Below are positions 10,036 through 20,257 of a stretch of 64,000 nucleotides of DNA, in pieces. How positions within the stretch are numbered: the stretch's first letter is position 1; the number at the start of each line of letters is the position of its first letter. This stretch comes from Caballeronia sp. GAFFF1 (GTDB lineage: Bacteria > Pseudomonadota > Gammaproteobacteria > Burkholderiales > Burkholderiaceae). A model generated the notes under the pieces. It saw only the letters and a program-made list of their open reading frames with translations, did not search any database and had not been told where the DNA came from. The stretch is from contig NZ_JALQEM010000012.1 in assembly GCF_023630705.1 (NCBI RefSeq), forward strand, positions 112,801 through 176,800, in the 5' to 3' direction. The position numbers and the translations under genes are program-made.

Positions 10036-10198
10036 CGAAGTCGTCACCACCATTCGCCGTCACGTCAGGCCGCGGGCACGTGTTCTTGGACGACGAACGG
10101 CTGCCGCGCCAGACGTTGCGGCGACGCTAGTCTTCGCGGTCGCGAAAGAGCGGATGCACCGCAGCTTCCGCCGGCGCGAGCACCGGCGCGACGCAGCA
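10036..10198. repeat. Copy 2 of the tandem duplication of a convergent gene junction
   Basis: The second copy begins exactly where copy 1 ends. Its left half is a decayed fragment of the DUF2866-like gene (it reads EVVTTIRRHV and then goes out of frame), and its right half is the intact 3' end of the CoA-transferase gene, whose stop is the CTA at 10127-10129. The two intact gene ends are thus the outer ones and the two decayed gene ends are the inner ones, as expected for a tandem duplication across two convergent stop codons that originally shared one CTAG. Confidence 0.85.
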
Positions 10199-11158
10199 AT
10201 CGAGCGGTTCGAAGAGCGCCATCCATTCGTCGCGCGTGCGATCGCGGAAGCACGCGGCGAGATGTGCCGTGAGTTCCTTCGCGTCCGCGCCGCCGGTTGC
10301 CTGCCCGAGACTCCAGTGCCGCGCGGCCCACTCCGGGCGGCCGAGCGCGCCGCATAGCGTCTGCCAGAACTTCAGTTCAAGCGCGCCGACGGCCACGAAC
10401 TTGTCGTCCGCCGTGCGATAGACGTTGTAGCACGGCACGCCGCCGTTGAGCAGGCCGGCTCCCGCGCGCGTGCCCGGCTCGTCCGCATTGGCGAGCGCGA
10501 TGTGCGCCATCACGTTGTGGGCGTGAACGGCGTGCGTCATGGAGACGTCGACGAAGCGGCCTTCGCCGCCGCGCGCGACGTGCCAGAGCGCGGCCAGTAT
10601 TTGCGTGACGGCCGCGAGCGCCCCGCCGAGCAGGTCTGCAAGCTGGAAGTTGGGCACGATGGGCGCGCCCCCGGCATCGGCAAGCTGATCCAGAACGCCC
10701 GCATACGCGATGTAGTTCAGATCGTGCCCCGCCTTGTCGGCGAACGGGCCTTCGCTGCCGAAGCCCGTGATCGCGCAGTAGACGAGCTTCGGGTTGACCT
10801 GCCGCAGTACGTCGTAGCCGACGCCGAGCCGCGTCATCACGGTCGGCCGGAAGCTCTCGACGAGCACGTCCGCATCCCTTGCGAGTCCGATCAATTCGGC
10901 ACGCCCCGCTTCGGTCTTCAGATCGAGCGTCAGCGACCGCTTGCCGCGATTCACGATCCGATAGAAGGCGCTCGGGGCGCCGCTCGCGCGGTCGGCGTCG
11001 CTTTGCAGCATCGAGCGGGCGTAATCGCCTTCGCCCGGTGGCTCGATCTTTAACACGTCCGCGCCGAGTTCGGCGAGGCGCAGCGTGGCGACCGGACCGG
11101 GCAGAAGCCGCGTCAGATCGAGCACCCGAAGACCGGCGAGAGCGGGGGAGGTCGTCAA
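10127..11158 (-). CDS. CaiB/BaiF family CoA-transferase, alpha-methylacyl-CoA racemase-like
   Basis: A 343-residue class III CoA-transferase fold protein. The N-terminus GLRVLDLTRLLPGPVATLRL with LADLGADV-like LAELGADVLKIEPPGEGD is the family signature. GHDLNYIAYAG (about residue 140), the aspartate in LADLLGGAL and the glutamate in GALELKFW match positions used by alpha-methylacyl-CoA racemases, so racemase is more likely than formyl- or carnitine-CoA transfer; the substrate is unknown. It starts at a TTG (11158) with GGAG nine bases upstream. The last 24 codons lie in copy 2 of the tandem duplication. ABC-F gene yheS lies just upstream on the same strand. Confidence 0.85.
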   Translation of the reverse strand: MTTSPALAGLRVLDLTRLLPGPVATLRLAELGADVLKIEPPGEGDYARSMLQSDADRASGAPSAFYRIVNRGKRSLTLDLKTEAGRAELIGLARDADVLVESFRPTVMTRLGVGYDVLRQVNPKLVYCAITGFGSEGPFADKAGHDLNYIAYAGVLDQLADAGGAPIVPNFQLADLLGGALAAVTQILAALWHVARGGEGRFVDVSMTHAVHAHNVMAHIALANADEPGTRAGAGLLNGGVPCYNVYRTADDKFVAVGALELKFWQTLCGALGRPEWAARHWSLGQATGGADAKELTAHLAACFRDRTRDEWMALFEPLDCCVAPVLAPAEAAVHPLFRDRED

Positions 11159-11179
11159 GTCGTCGGTCTCCGTGGAGGA

Positions 11180-13126
11180 TTACGAGCTCAGTTGTTCGAG
11201 TTCCTCGTGCGCGTCGAGCCACTCCAGTTCGAGCGTCTCGAGCCGCGCGTTGACTTCGCCCTGACGGCGGATCGTATCGGTGAGCTTCGCCTTCAGCGCG
11301 GCGTCGTAGCTCGCGGGATCCGCGACGAACGCATCGAGCGTTGTTTTCTCCGCATTGAGCGCGTCCATTTCCTTCTCGATCTTCGCGATGCGCGATTGCA
11401 GCGGCTTGCGCAGATGCGACAGCTTTTGCCGCTCCTGCGCCTCCTGCCTGCGCTGTTCCTTGCGATTCGCCGCGCCGTCCGGCCCATTGCCGGCAGCGGA
11501 GGCGACGCCATTCGCTTCTTTCGCCGCCGCCCGCGTGTCGGCGGCATGTTGCAGGAGCCAGTCGCGGTAATCGTCGAGATCGCCGTCGAACGGGCTCAGC
11601 CGGTGCTTCGCCACCAGCATGAACGTGTCGGTGGTGGCGCGCAGCAGATGCCGGTCGTGCGACACGAGAATGAGCGTGCCTTCGAATTGCGCGAGCGCCA
11701 TGGTCAGCGCGTGACGGGTTTCGAGATCGAGGTGGTTCGTCGGTTCGTCGAGCAGCAGCAGATTGGGCTTCTGCCAGATGATGAGCGCGAGCGCGAGCCG
11801 CGCCTTTTCGCCGCCGGAGAACGGCGCAATCTTCGCGGTGGCCATGTCGCCCGAGAAGTTGAAGCTGCCGAGAAAGTCGCGCAATTCCTGCTCGCGCGTG
11901 TCGGGCGCAAGGCGCGCGAGGTGAGCGAGCGCGGAGTCGTCCGGGCGCAGCGTTTCCAGTTGATGCTGCGCGAAATAGCCGATCTGCAAGCCCTTGCCTT
12001 GCCGCACGTGACCCGAGAGGGCGTCGAGCGTGCCGGCGAGCGTCTTGATGAGCGTGGACTTGCCCTGACCGTTCGCGCCGAGCAGACCGATGCGCTGCCC
12101 GTTCTGGATCGACAGCGTTACGCCTTCCACGATCGGAATCTCGGCGCCTTCGTCTGTCCTGTAGCCACAGCGCACGTCTTCCATCACCATCATCGGATTC
12201 GGCGCGGCATCCGGCGTGCGGAACTCGAACGTGAACGGCGAGCTCGCGTGCGCCGGCGCGATCAGTTCCATCTTTTCGAGCGCCTTCACGCGGCTTTGCG
12301 CCTGCTTCGCCTTGGTGGCCTTGGCCTTGAAGCGGTCGATGAAGCTCTGCAGATGCTGCACCGTCTTCTGCTGTTTCTCGTAGGCGCTTTGCTGCAACGC
12401 GAGCTGTTGGGCGCGCAGTACTTCGAACTGGCTGTAGTTACCGCCGTAACGCTTCATCTGCCGGTTTTCCAGATGCAGCGTGACGTTGCAGACCGCATCG
12501 AGAAACTCGCGGTCGTGCGAGATCACGACGAGCGTGCCCGGATAGCGGCCGAGCCAGTCTTCGAGCCAGACGATGGCGTCCAGGTCCAGGTGGTTGGTCG
12601 GTTCGTCGAGCAGCAGCAGGTCGGACGGACACATCAGCGCCTGCGCGAGGTTCAGCCGCATGCGCCAGCCGCCCGAGAAGCTCGCCACCGGCTCGCGCGT
12701 CTGTTCGAGCGTGAAGCCGAGCCCGAGCAGCAGCGTTTCCGCCCGAGCGGGCGCGGTGTAGCCGTCGGCATCGGCGAACGCGGCGTGGGCTTCGGCTTCA
12801 GCGGCGCCGTCGTGCGCCGCGGAGGCCGCCGCGATGCGCGCTTCGATGGCGCGCAACAGCGTGTCGCCGTCGAGCGTGTAGTCGAGCGCGGTGCGATCCA
12901 CGGCGGGCGTTTCCTGCGCGACATGCGCGATGCGCCACGACGGCGGCATCGAGAAATCGCCGCCGTCTGCGTGCAACTCGCCGCGCAGCACGGAGAAGAG
13001 CGTGGATTTGCCCGCGCCGTTCGCGCCGACGAGACCGGCTTTCTCGCCCGGATTGAGCGTGAAGCTGGTCTCTTCGAAGAGCGGCTTGGTGCCGCGGGAC
13101 AGGCTGAACTGGTTGAAGCGAATCAC
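11180..13126 (-). CDS. yheS: ABC-F family ATPase, YheS type
   Basis: A 648-residue soluble ABC protein with two nucleotide-binding domains and no membrane domain. Walker A motifs GANGAGKST (about residue 35) and GANGQGKST (about 355), signatures SFSGGWRMRLNLAQALM and FSGGEKARLALALI, and two LLLLDEPTNHLDL Walker B boxes are clear. The interdomain linker (about 240-300) holds SFIDRFKAKATKAKQAQSR, the ABC-F P-site tRNA interaction motif, and a C-terminal coiled coil (560-645) follows. The similarity to E. coli YheS is close throughout. ABC-F proteins act on stalled ribosomes. The start is GTG at 13126; it faces the peroxidase gene across 169 bases. Confidence 0.93.
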   Translation of the reverse strand: MIRFNQFSLSRGTKPLFEETSFTLNPGEKAGLVGANGAGKSTLFSVLRGELHADGGDFSMPPSWRIAHVAQETPAVDRTALDYTLDGDTLLRAIEARIAAASAAHDGAAEAEAHAAFADADGYTAPARAETLLLGLGFTLEQTREPVASFSGGWRMRLNLAQALMCPSDLLLLDEPTNHLDLDAIVWLEDWLGRYPGTLVVISHDREFLDAVCNVTLHLENRQMKRYGGNYSQFEVLRAQQLALQQSAYEKQQKTVQHLQSFIDRFKAKATKAKQAQSRVKALEKMELIAPAHASSPFTFEFRTPDAAPNPMMVMEDVRCGYRTDEGAEIPIVEGVTLSIQNGQRIGLLGANGQGKSTLIKTLAGTLDALSGHVRQGKGLQIGYFAQHQLETLRPDDSALAHLARLAPDTREQELRDFLGSFNFSGDMATAKIAPFSGGEKARLALALIIWQKPNLLLLDEPTNHLDLETRHALTMALAQFEGTLILVSHDRHLLRATTDTFMLVAKHRLSPFDGDLDDYRDWLLQHAADTRAAAKEANGVASAAGNGPDGAANRKEQRRQEAQERQKLSHLRKPLQSRIAKIEKEMDALNAEKTTLDAFVADPASYDAALKAKLTDTIRRQGEVNARLETLELEWLDAHEELEQLSS

Positions 13127-13295
13127 GTCGGAGGGCGGCGGCAGAGCGCGGACTGGAGGAAACCGCTATTTTAGACCGGGCGCGTACGCCGCAAGGGATC
13201 ATCCGTTCGGCTAATGGCGGGCGAGCGCGGGGCGGAGTAGCATCGCCTGACTTTCACCCTTCAATGTTTCACCACTTCAACGCGCGGAGCACGGC

Positions 13296-13787
13296 ATGAA
13301 TTCGACTACCGACAGCATCTACGGCTTCACGGCAGAGCGGCTCGACGGCACGACCGTCAGCCTCGACACGTACCGCGGCAAGGTGCTGCTGATCGTGAAC
13401 ACCGCGAGCGAATGCGGTTTCACGCCGCAGTACAGGGGCCTGCAGGAGCTGTACACGCTGTACGCGGGGCGGGGCTTCGAGGTGCTCGGCTTTCCGTGCA
13501 ACCAGTTCGGCAAGCAGGAGCCGGGCGACGCGGCGCAGATCGGCAGCTTCTGCGAGACGAACTATGGCGTCACTTTTCCGATGTTCGCGAAGATCGACGT
13601 CAATGGACCGAACGCGCATCCGCTCTTCAAGTATCTGACGGAGAAAGAGCCGGGCGTGCTCGGGCTGGAGGCGATCAAATGGAACTTCACGAAGTTCCTG
13701 ATCGACCGCGACGGGAACATCGTGAAACGCTATGCGCCGATCACGAAGCCCGAGTCCATCGCGGACGACATCGAAAAGCTGCTCTGA
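13296..13787 (+). CDS. Glutathione peroxidase (cysteine type, BtuE-like)
   Basis: A 163-residue thioredoxin-fold peroxidase. The peroxidatic cysteine sits in NTASECGFT (about residue 38), the glutamine and resolving-region motif in LGFPCNQFGKQEPG, and the WNFTKFLIDRDG motif supplies the Trp/Asn of the catalytic tetrad. It is the cysteine, not selenocysteine, form, which usually takes electrons from thioredoxin. ATG at 13296 with CGGAG at 13285-13289. The 3' end is 5 bases from the convergent cardiolipin synthase stop. Confidence 0.93.
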   Translation: MNSTTDSIYGFTAERLDGTTVSLDTYRGKVLLIVNTASECGFTPQYRGLQELYTLYAGRGFEVLGFPCNQFGKQEPGDAAQIGSFCETNYGVTFPMFAKIDVNGPNAHPLFKYLTEKEPGVLGLEAIKWNFTKFLIDRDGNIVKRYAPITKPESIADDIEKLL

Positions 13788-13792
13788 CGCGC

Positions 13793-15286
13793 TCAGAGAA
13801 TCGGGGAGAAGAGCCGGGCGACGTGCATCGCCATGCGCCGCCAGAACGCGGCGCCGCGATAGTCGTTGCCGTCGATCTCATACGCATGCGCGAAGTCTAC
13901 GAGCAGCATGCTCTCCACGTCGCGGGCGAAGTCGTGATCGACGGTCAGCACCGTGATCTCGAAGTTGAGCCGGAAGGAGCGGTTGTCGAGATTGGCGCTG
14001 CCGACCGACGCGGCGATGTCGTCGACGAGCACGACCTTCTGATGCAGAAATCCCGGCTTGTAGCGGAAGACCCGCACGCCCGCCTGCACGAGATCGTACG
14101 CGTACAGCCTGGACGCGGCGAACACCACGCGATGATCGCGCCGGCTCGGAATGAGAATGCGCACGTCCACGCCGCGCATCACGGCGAGTCTCAGCGCCGA
14201 GAACACGGCTTCGTCCGGAATCAGATACGGCGACGTAATCCAGATCCGCTCGCGCGCCGCGTTGATCGCCTCGACGAAGAAGAGCGAGCAGGTTTCCTGT
14301 TTGTCGGCGGGGCCGCTCGAGAGCACCATGCAATGCATGTTCTCGTCTGTATGCGACGCGGGGCCGAGCTCGGGCAGGCGCTGCGTGGCCCAGTACCAGT
14401 CTTCGGTGAACACGAACTGGATGCTGGCGATCGCCGGCCCGCGCACTTCGACATGCGTGTCGCGCCACGGCGAAAGCCGGGGATTGCCGCCGAGATACTC
14501 GACGCCCACATTGTGCCCGCCGACAAACGCGCGCTTGCCGTCGACGACCACGATCTTCCGATGATTGCGAAAGTTGATCTGGAAGCGGTGCACGAACTTG
14601 CGCTTGGTCGCGAACGGATGCGCCTCGACGCCGCCCGCGCGCAGCGCATGCACGTAGCGATGCGGCAGGTCGAAACTGCCGATGCTGTCGTAGAGGAAAT
14701 AGACGCGCACGCCGGCTTTCGCTTTCGCGATGAGCGCGTCCTTCAGCATCTCGCCGAGCGCGTCGGCGCGCACGATGAAGAATTGCACGACGACGTACTG
14801 TTCGGCGGCTTCGATGGCTTCGAGGATCGCGGAAAACGTCGCGTCGCCGTTGACCAGCACGCGCACGGCGTTGCCGCGCAGAAACGGCATGCCGGAGAGC
14901 CGTTGCAGCGTGCGGATGGTCGGATTGCCGAGGTAGCGCGCGGGGCCGGTGTCGAGTTCGCCGCGCGCGCCGGAGGCGTCGAGCAGCGCCGTGCCTGGCG
15001 AAGCAGAGTCGCTGCGGTCGGTCGAATCCCACTCGGTCGGCTTTCTGCGGTTGCGCAGGATTTCGATTTCCAGCCGGCGCTCGTCGATATAACCGGCGAA
15101 CTTGCTGCGCCCGAGAAAGAGATACGGAATGAGCGTGAGATACGGCATCGCGACGAGCGATACCGCCCACGCGACCGCGCCTTGCGAGGTGCGTGTATTG
15201 ATGATGGCGTGCACGGCTGCGATCACGCCGAGCACATGCGCGGCCATCACGAGCGTGCCGACGTGGAGCCAGTCTGCTGCTTGCAT
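13793..15286 (-). CDS. cls: Cardiolipin synthase
   Basis: A 497-residue phospholipase-D family enzyme that condenses two phosphatidylglycerols into cardiolipin at the inner membrane. Two N-terminal hydrophobic segments (about 5-28 and 35-60) are followed by two HKD motifs: HRKIVVVDGKRAFVGGHNVG near residue 240 and HQKVVLVDDIAASVGSANLD near residue 415. I chose the ATG at 15286 because it gives the usual ClsA length and N-terminus; an ATG 20 codons upstream (15346) is possible. Neither has a strong ribosome-binding site. Confidence 0.92.
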   Translation of the reverse strand: MQAADWLHVGTLVMAAHVLGVIAAVHAIINTRTSQGAVAWAVSLVAMPYLTLIPYLFLGRSKFAGYIDERRLEIEILRNRRKPTEWDSTDRSDSASPGTALLDASGARGELDTGPARYLGNPTIRTLQRLSGMPFLRGNAVRVLVNGDATFSAILEAIEAAEQYVVVQFFIVRADALGEMLKDALIAKAKAGVRVYFLYDSIGSFDLPHRYVHALRAGGVEAHPFATKRKFVHRFQINFRNHRKIVVVDGKRAFVGGHNVGVEYLGGNPRLSPWRDTHVEVRGPAIASIQFVFTEDWYWATQRLPELGPASHTDENMHCMVLSSGPADKQETCSLFFVEAINAARERIWITSPYLIPDEAVFSALRLAVMRGVDVRILIPSRRDHRVVFAASRLYAYDLVQAGVRVFRYKPGFLHQKVVLVDDIAASVGSANLDNRSFRLNFEITVLTVDHDFARDVESMLLVDFAHAYEIDGNDYRGAAFWRRMAMHVARLFSPIL

Positions 15287-15408
15287 AGATGCGTTCGGTT
15301 CGGAGCTCGATGCGCGCGGAGCGGCGCGAAGCCAGACGACGAACACCGCCGCGAGCCGCGGCGGCGATGCGTCATCTTACCGAACCTGACTTGCGTGGCG
15401 AATGCCGC

Positions 15409-16293
15409 TCAGGCGGGAAGGTCCGCTGCCTGAATCAGGAACACGTTGTCATCGCCGGCGCTGGTCGAGAGCCAGACGAGATCGAGCCCGCCGAGCGCGG
15501 CCTCGACGTTCGCCCGCTCGTTGCCGATCTCGACGACGAGCACGCCGTCTTCGGTCAGCCACTTGCCGGCATCGCGCACGATGCGCCGCACGACGTCCAT
15601 GCCGTCCGTGCCGCCCGCGAGCGCGAGTTCGGGCTCGTGACGGTATTCCTCGGGCAGCGCCTGCATCGCGGTCGCGTTCACGTACGGCGGGTTGGTGATG
15701 ATGACCTCGTAGCGGGCGGGCGAGAGCGGCGCGTACAGGTCGCCTTCATGCAGCGCGATGCGGTCCTGCAACCCGTAGTCGTCGACGTTGCGGCGCGCGA
15801 CCGCGAGCGCATCGGCGGAAATGTCGACGGCATCGATATCTGCGTTCTCGAAGGCTTGCGCCGCGAGAATCGCGAGGCACCCCGAGCCGGTGCAGAGTTC
15901 GAGCACGCGCGTGACGTGGTCCGGATCGGGGACGTACGGTTGCAGCCCGTCCTGCAACAATTCGCCGATGAACGAGCGCGGCACGATCACGCGCTCGTCG
16001 ACATAGAAACGATGGCCGTGCATCCACGCTTCCTGCGTAATGTACGCGGCCGGCACGCGTTCCTTGGCGCGGCGCTCGATTACCTGCATGACGGCATCGA
16101 TTTCGGTGTCGAGCAGGCGGGCGTCCAAGAACGGTTCAAGCGTGTCGAGCGGCAAGTGCAGCGTATGCAAAATGAGATACGCTGCTTCGTCATAGGCGTT
16201 GGTCGAGCCGTGGCCGAACGAGAGGCCGGCTTCCGTGAAGCGCGAGACGCCGAAGCGCAGCAGGTCGCGGACGGTGGTGAAGGGTAGCGCCAT
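15409..16293 (-). CDS. prmB: PrmB, ribosomal protein L3 glutamine N5-methyltransferase
   Basis: A 294-residue SAM-dependent methyltransferase. The SAM motif is VLELCTGSGCLAILAA and the catalytic glutamine-binding motif NPPYVNATAM, with EEYRHEPELALAGGTDGMD after it, which separates PrmB (L3) from the release-factor enzyme PrmC. The N-terminal helical domain (1-90) fits the family. It is the last gene of the minus-strand dap cluster, 32 bases after dapE. Confidence 0.93.
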   Translation of the reverse strand: MALPFTTVRDLLRFGVSRFTEAGLSFGHGSTNAYDEAAYLILHTLHLPLDTLEPFLDARLLDTEIDAVMQVIERRAKERVPAAYITQEAWMHGHRFYVDERVIVPRSFIGELLQDGLQPYVPDPDHVTRVLELCTGSGCLAILAAQAFENADIDAVDISADALAVARRNVDDYGLQDRIALHEGDLYAPLSPARYEVIITNPPYVNATAMQALPEEYRHEPELALAGGTDGMDVVRRIVRDAGKWLTEDGVLVVEIGNERANVEAALGGLDLVWLSTSAGDDNVFLIQAADLPA

Positions 16294-16325
16294 CGAAGGC
16301 TCCTTGTTTTTTTACGGGTAAAAAT

Positions 16326-17576
<1,251 letters not shown>

Positions 17577-17927
17577 TCACGCGAACAGCGTCTCGTACTG
17601 CTCGGCCGAGAAACCGAGCGTCTTCACGCGGCCGTTGACCACGACGACCGGCCGCTTGATGATCGACGGCTTGTGGATCATCAGCGCGATTGCGCCCGAA
17701 GTCGTGTCGGCTTCCGCCTTGTGCACGTCCGAAAGACCGCGCCACGTCGTGCCGCGCTTGTTGATGAGCTGATCCAGCGGCACGTCCTTCAGCCAGTCCT
17801 GAACCAGCTTCTCGTTCACGCCGGCCTTCTTGAAGTCGTGAAACTCGAACGGCACGCCGTGCTCTTCCAGCCAGACGCGCGCTTTCTTCACGCTGTCGCA
17901 GTTGGGAATGCCGTACACGACCGTCAT
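17577..17927 (-). CDS. ArsC/Spx family protein, YffB-like
   Basis: A 116-residue thioredoxin-fold protein with a single N-terminal cysteine in GIPNCDSVKKARVWLEEHG and the family's FHDFKKAGV, LINKRGTTWRGLS and IKRPVVV segments. It resembles E. coli YffB, which also lies just upstream of dapE; the physiological role is not established and a thiol-related reductase function is only inferred from the fold. The ATG at 17927 was chosen over a longer frame (to 18029) that overlaps dapD. It lies 23 bases after the dapD stop. Confidence 0.88.
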   Translation of the reverse strand: MTVVYGIPNCDSVKKARVWLEEHGVPFEFHDFKKAGVNEKLVQDWLKDVPLDQLINKRGTTWRGLSDVHKAEADTTSGAIALMIHKPSIIKRPVVVVNGRVKTLGFSAEQYETLFA

Positions 17928-17950
17928 GGCATTGGAGCCGCGCGCCACGA

Positions 17951-18778
17951 TCAGTCGCCTCGCAGCAGTTCGTTCAGGCCGACCTTCGCGCGAGTCTTCG
18001 CGTCGACCTTCTTCACGATCACCGCGCAATACAGGCTGTGCGAGCCGTCCTTCGAGGGCAGATTGCCCGCCACGACGACCGAGCCCGCCGGAATGCGGCC
18101 GTAGCTCACCTGACCGGTTTCGCGGTCATAGATCTTCGTGCTCTGGCCGAGGTAGACGCCCATCGAAATGACCGAGTTCTCCTCGACGATCACGCCTTCC
18201 ACCACTTCCGAGCGCGCGCCGATGAAGCAGTTGTCCTCGATGATGACCGGGTTCGCCTGCAACGGCTCCAGCACGCCGCCGATGCCCACGCCGCCCGACA
18301 GGTGCACGTTCTTGCCGATCTGCGCGCACGAGCCGACGGTGGCCCACGTATCGACCATCGTCCCTTCGTCCACGTAAGCGCCGATGTTTGTGTACGACGG
18401 CATCAGCACCACGTTCTTCGCGATGAACGAGCCGCGGCGCGCGATGGCCGGCGGCACCACGCGAAAGCCGCCCGCTGCGAAGTCTTCGGCGGTGTAGTTC
18501 GCGAACTTCGAGGGCACCTTGTCGTAGAACTGGCTGTAGCCGCCTGCGGGCATCGGCACGTTGTCTTCGAGGCGGAACGACAGCAGCACGGCCTTCTTCA
18601 GCCATTGGTTCACGACCCAGTCGCCGTCGCGTTTTTCGGCGACGCGCAAGGCGCCGCGGTCCAGTTGCTCGATGGCGTGCGAGACGGCTTCGCGCACTTC
18701 CGCGGGCGCGGCTTTCGCCGACAGCTCGGCGCGGTTTTCCCAGGCGTTGTCGATGATGCTCTGAAGTTGTTCCGACAT
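17951..18778 (-). CDS. dapD: DapD, tetrahydrodipicolinate N-succinyltransferase
   Basis: A 275-residue left-handed beta-helix enzyme that succinylates tetrahydrodipicolinate in the lysine/DAP pathway. The N-terminus ([19 protein letters not shown]), [13 protein letters not shown], the hexapeptide region with [20 protein letters not shown] and [10 protein letters not shown], and the C-terminal [18 protein letters not shown] match DapD over the full family length. Lies 49 bases downstream of dapC on the same strand. Confidence 0.96.
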   Translation of the reverse strand: MSEQLQSIIDNAWENRAELSAKAAPAEVREAVSHAIEQLDRGALRVAEKRDGDWVVNQWLKKAVLLSFRLEDNVPMPAGGYSQFYDKVPSKFANYTAEDFAAGGFRVVPPAIARRGSFIAKNVVLMPSYTNIGAYVDEGTMVDTWATVGSCAQIGKNVHLSGGVGIGGVLEPLQANPVIIEDNCFIGARSEVVEGVIVEENSVISMGVYLGQSTKIYDRETGQVSYGRIPAGSVVVAGNLPSKDGSHSLYCAVIVKKVDAKTRAKVGLNELLRGD

Positions 18779-18827
18779 AGTGATATCAAGGATGGAGAGA
18801 GGGACCGGCAGCGCGTTTCAGGACCAT

Positions 18828-20054
18828 TCAGGGCTTAAGCGTGCGGCAGAATTCGACGATGCGGCGGGCGCCTTCGATACATTCCTCGGTCCCGGCAACG
18901 AGCGCGATGCGCACGAACCCTTCGCCGGGATTCGTGCCATGCGCGGGACGAGCGAGATAGGAGCCCGGCAGAACCGTCACATTATAGTCGGCGTACAGGC
19001 GCGCGGCGAACTCGGTATCCGTGAGTCCGGTGCGCGAAACGTTCGCCCAGAGATAGAACGCGGCGTCGGGCAGACGCACGTCCAGCACCTCGGCGAGCAT
19101 CGGCGTGACCGTGCGGAATTTGCTCGCGTAGAGCGCGCGGTTCTCGCGCACGTGCGCCTCGTCCTGCCATGCGGCGATGCTCGCGCGCTGAAACACGGTC
19201 GAGAGCGCCGCGCCGTGGTACGTGCGATACAAGAGGAAGCTTTTGAGCACCGAAGCGTCGCCGGCGACGAAGCCCGAGCGCATGCCCGGCACGTTCGATC
19301 GCTTCGAGAGGCTCGACAGCATGACGAGGCGCTCGAAGCCGCGGCCCAGCAGACGCGCGGCTTCGAGACCGCCGAGCGGCGGCTGTCCTTCGTCGAAGTA
19401 AATCTCGGAATAGCATTCGTCGGAGGCGATCACGAAGCCGTGCTTGTCCGACAGCGCGAAGAGTTCGCGCCAGTTGTCGAGCGTGAGCACCGCGCCCGTC
19501 GGGTTGCCGGGCGAGCAGACGTAGAGCAGTTGCGTGCGCGCCCAGATGTCGTCGGGGACGGCCGAGTAATCGCACGCGAAGTTGCGCGCGGGGTCGCTGT
19601 TGACGAAGTACGGTTCCGCGCCCGCGAGCAACGCGGCGCCTTCGTAGATTTGGTAGAACGGGTTCGGGCAGAGTACGATCGGCGGTTTCACGCCCGCGAG
19701 TTCCTGCGTGCTGCGGCTGTCGATCACCGTCTGCGCGAGCGCGAACAGGGCTTCGCGCGAGCCGGCAACGGGCAGCACTTCGGTGGCCGCGTCGATGGAA
19801 GCGAGCCCGTAGCGCGCCTTCACCCACGCCGCGATGGCTTCGCGCAGCGGCTCGCTGCCGAGCGTCGCCGGATAGGCGGCGAGGCCGCCGAGCGCGTCGA
19901 TTACCGCGTCGCGGATGAGCGCAGGCGTCGCATGCTTCGGCTCGCCGATGCCGAAGCTGATCGGCGTGAATCCGGCGCGCGGCTCGATGCCCTTGAATAG
20001 CACGCGCAGCTTTTCGAAGGGGTACGGCTGGAGTTTCTGAAGAAGTGGATTCAC
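18828..20054 (-). CDS. dapC: DapC, succinyldiaminopimelate aminotransferase
   Basis: A 408-residue fold-type I aminotransferase expected to convert N-succinyl-2-amino-6-ketopimelate to succinyl-DAP with glutamate as donor. PISFGIGEPKH is the N-terminal signature, CSPGNPTGAVL holds the asparagine contacting PLP, IASDECYSEIYF the aspartate, and LSSLSKRSNVPGMRSGF the Schiff-base lysine with its arginine neighbour. Position at the head of dapD-yffB-dapE supports this substrate over other aminotransferases. It uses a GTG start at 20054 and is divergent from an EamA transporter gene, 203 bases away. Confidence 0.92.
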   Translation of the reverse strand: MNPLLQKLQPYPFEKLRVLFKGIEPRAGFTPISFGIGEPKHATPALIRDAVIDALGGLAAYPATLGSEPLREAIAAWVKARYGLASIDAATEVLPVAGSREALFALAQTVIDSRSTQELAGVKPPIVLCPNPFYQIYEGAALLAGAEPYFVNSDPARNFACDYSAVPDDIWARTQLLYVCSPGNPTGAVLTLDNWRELFALSDKHGFVIASDECYSEIYFDEGQPPLGGLEAARLLGRGFERLVMLSSLSKRSNVPGMRSGFVAGDASVLKSFLLYRTYHGAALSTVFQRASIAAWQDEAHVRENRALYASKFRTVTPMLAEVLDVRLPDAAFYLWANVSRTGLTDTEFAARLYADYNVTVLPGSYLARPAHGTNPGEGFVRIALVAGTEECIEGARRIVEFCRTLKP

Positions 20055-20257
20055 GGCGTGTCGATTGAGCGATGAACGTCGGGCGGCGGCGAGGCGCCAT
20101 GCGGCCGCAGCGATATACGTGGCGGCATAAGAAAGACATCAGAGAACGGGCGATTATACCGCGCGCTTTTGCGCTTCACGGCGCGCGGCGGCAAGGACGA
20201 CAGACGCATGACACGTAGCGAAACCGTATCGAAACCCACGCGCAGAGGAGCGCCGCA

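Noticed and set aside
9925..10357. Two plus-strand reading frames (115 and 114 residues) over the duplicated junction
   Set aside because: They arise from the duplicated block and the antisense of the CoA-transferase gene; no start signal and arginine-rich nonsense composition.
11192..13174. 660-residue plus-strand frame opposite the ABC-F gene
   Set aside because: Composition is Arg/Val/Glu-rich shadow coding and the opposite strand encodes a full YheS protein.
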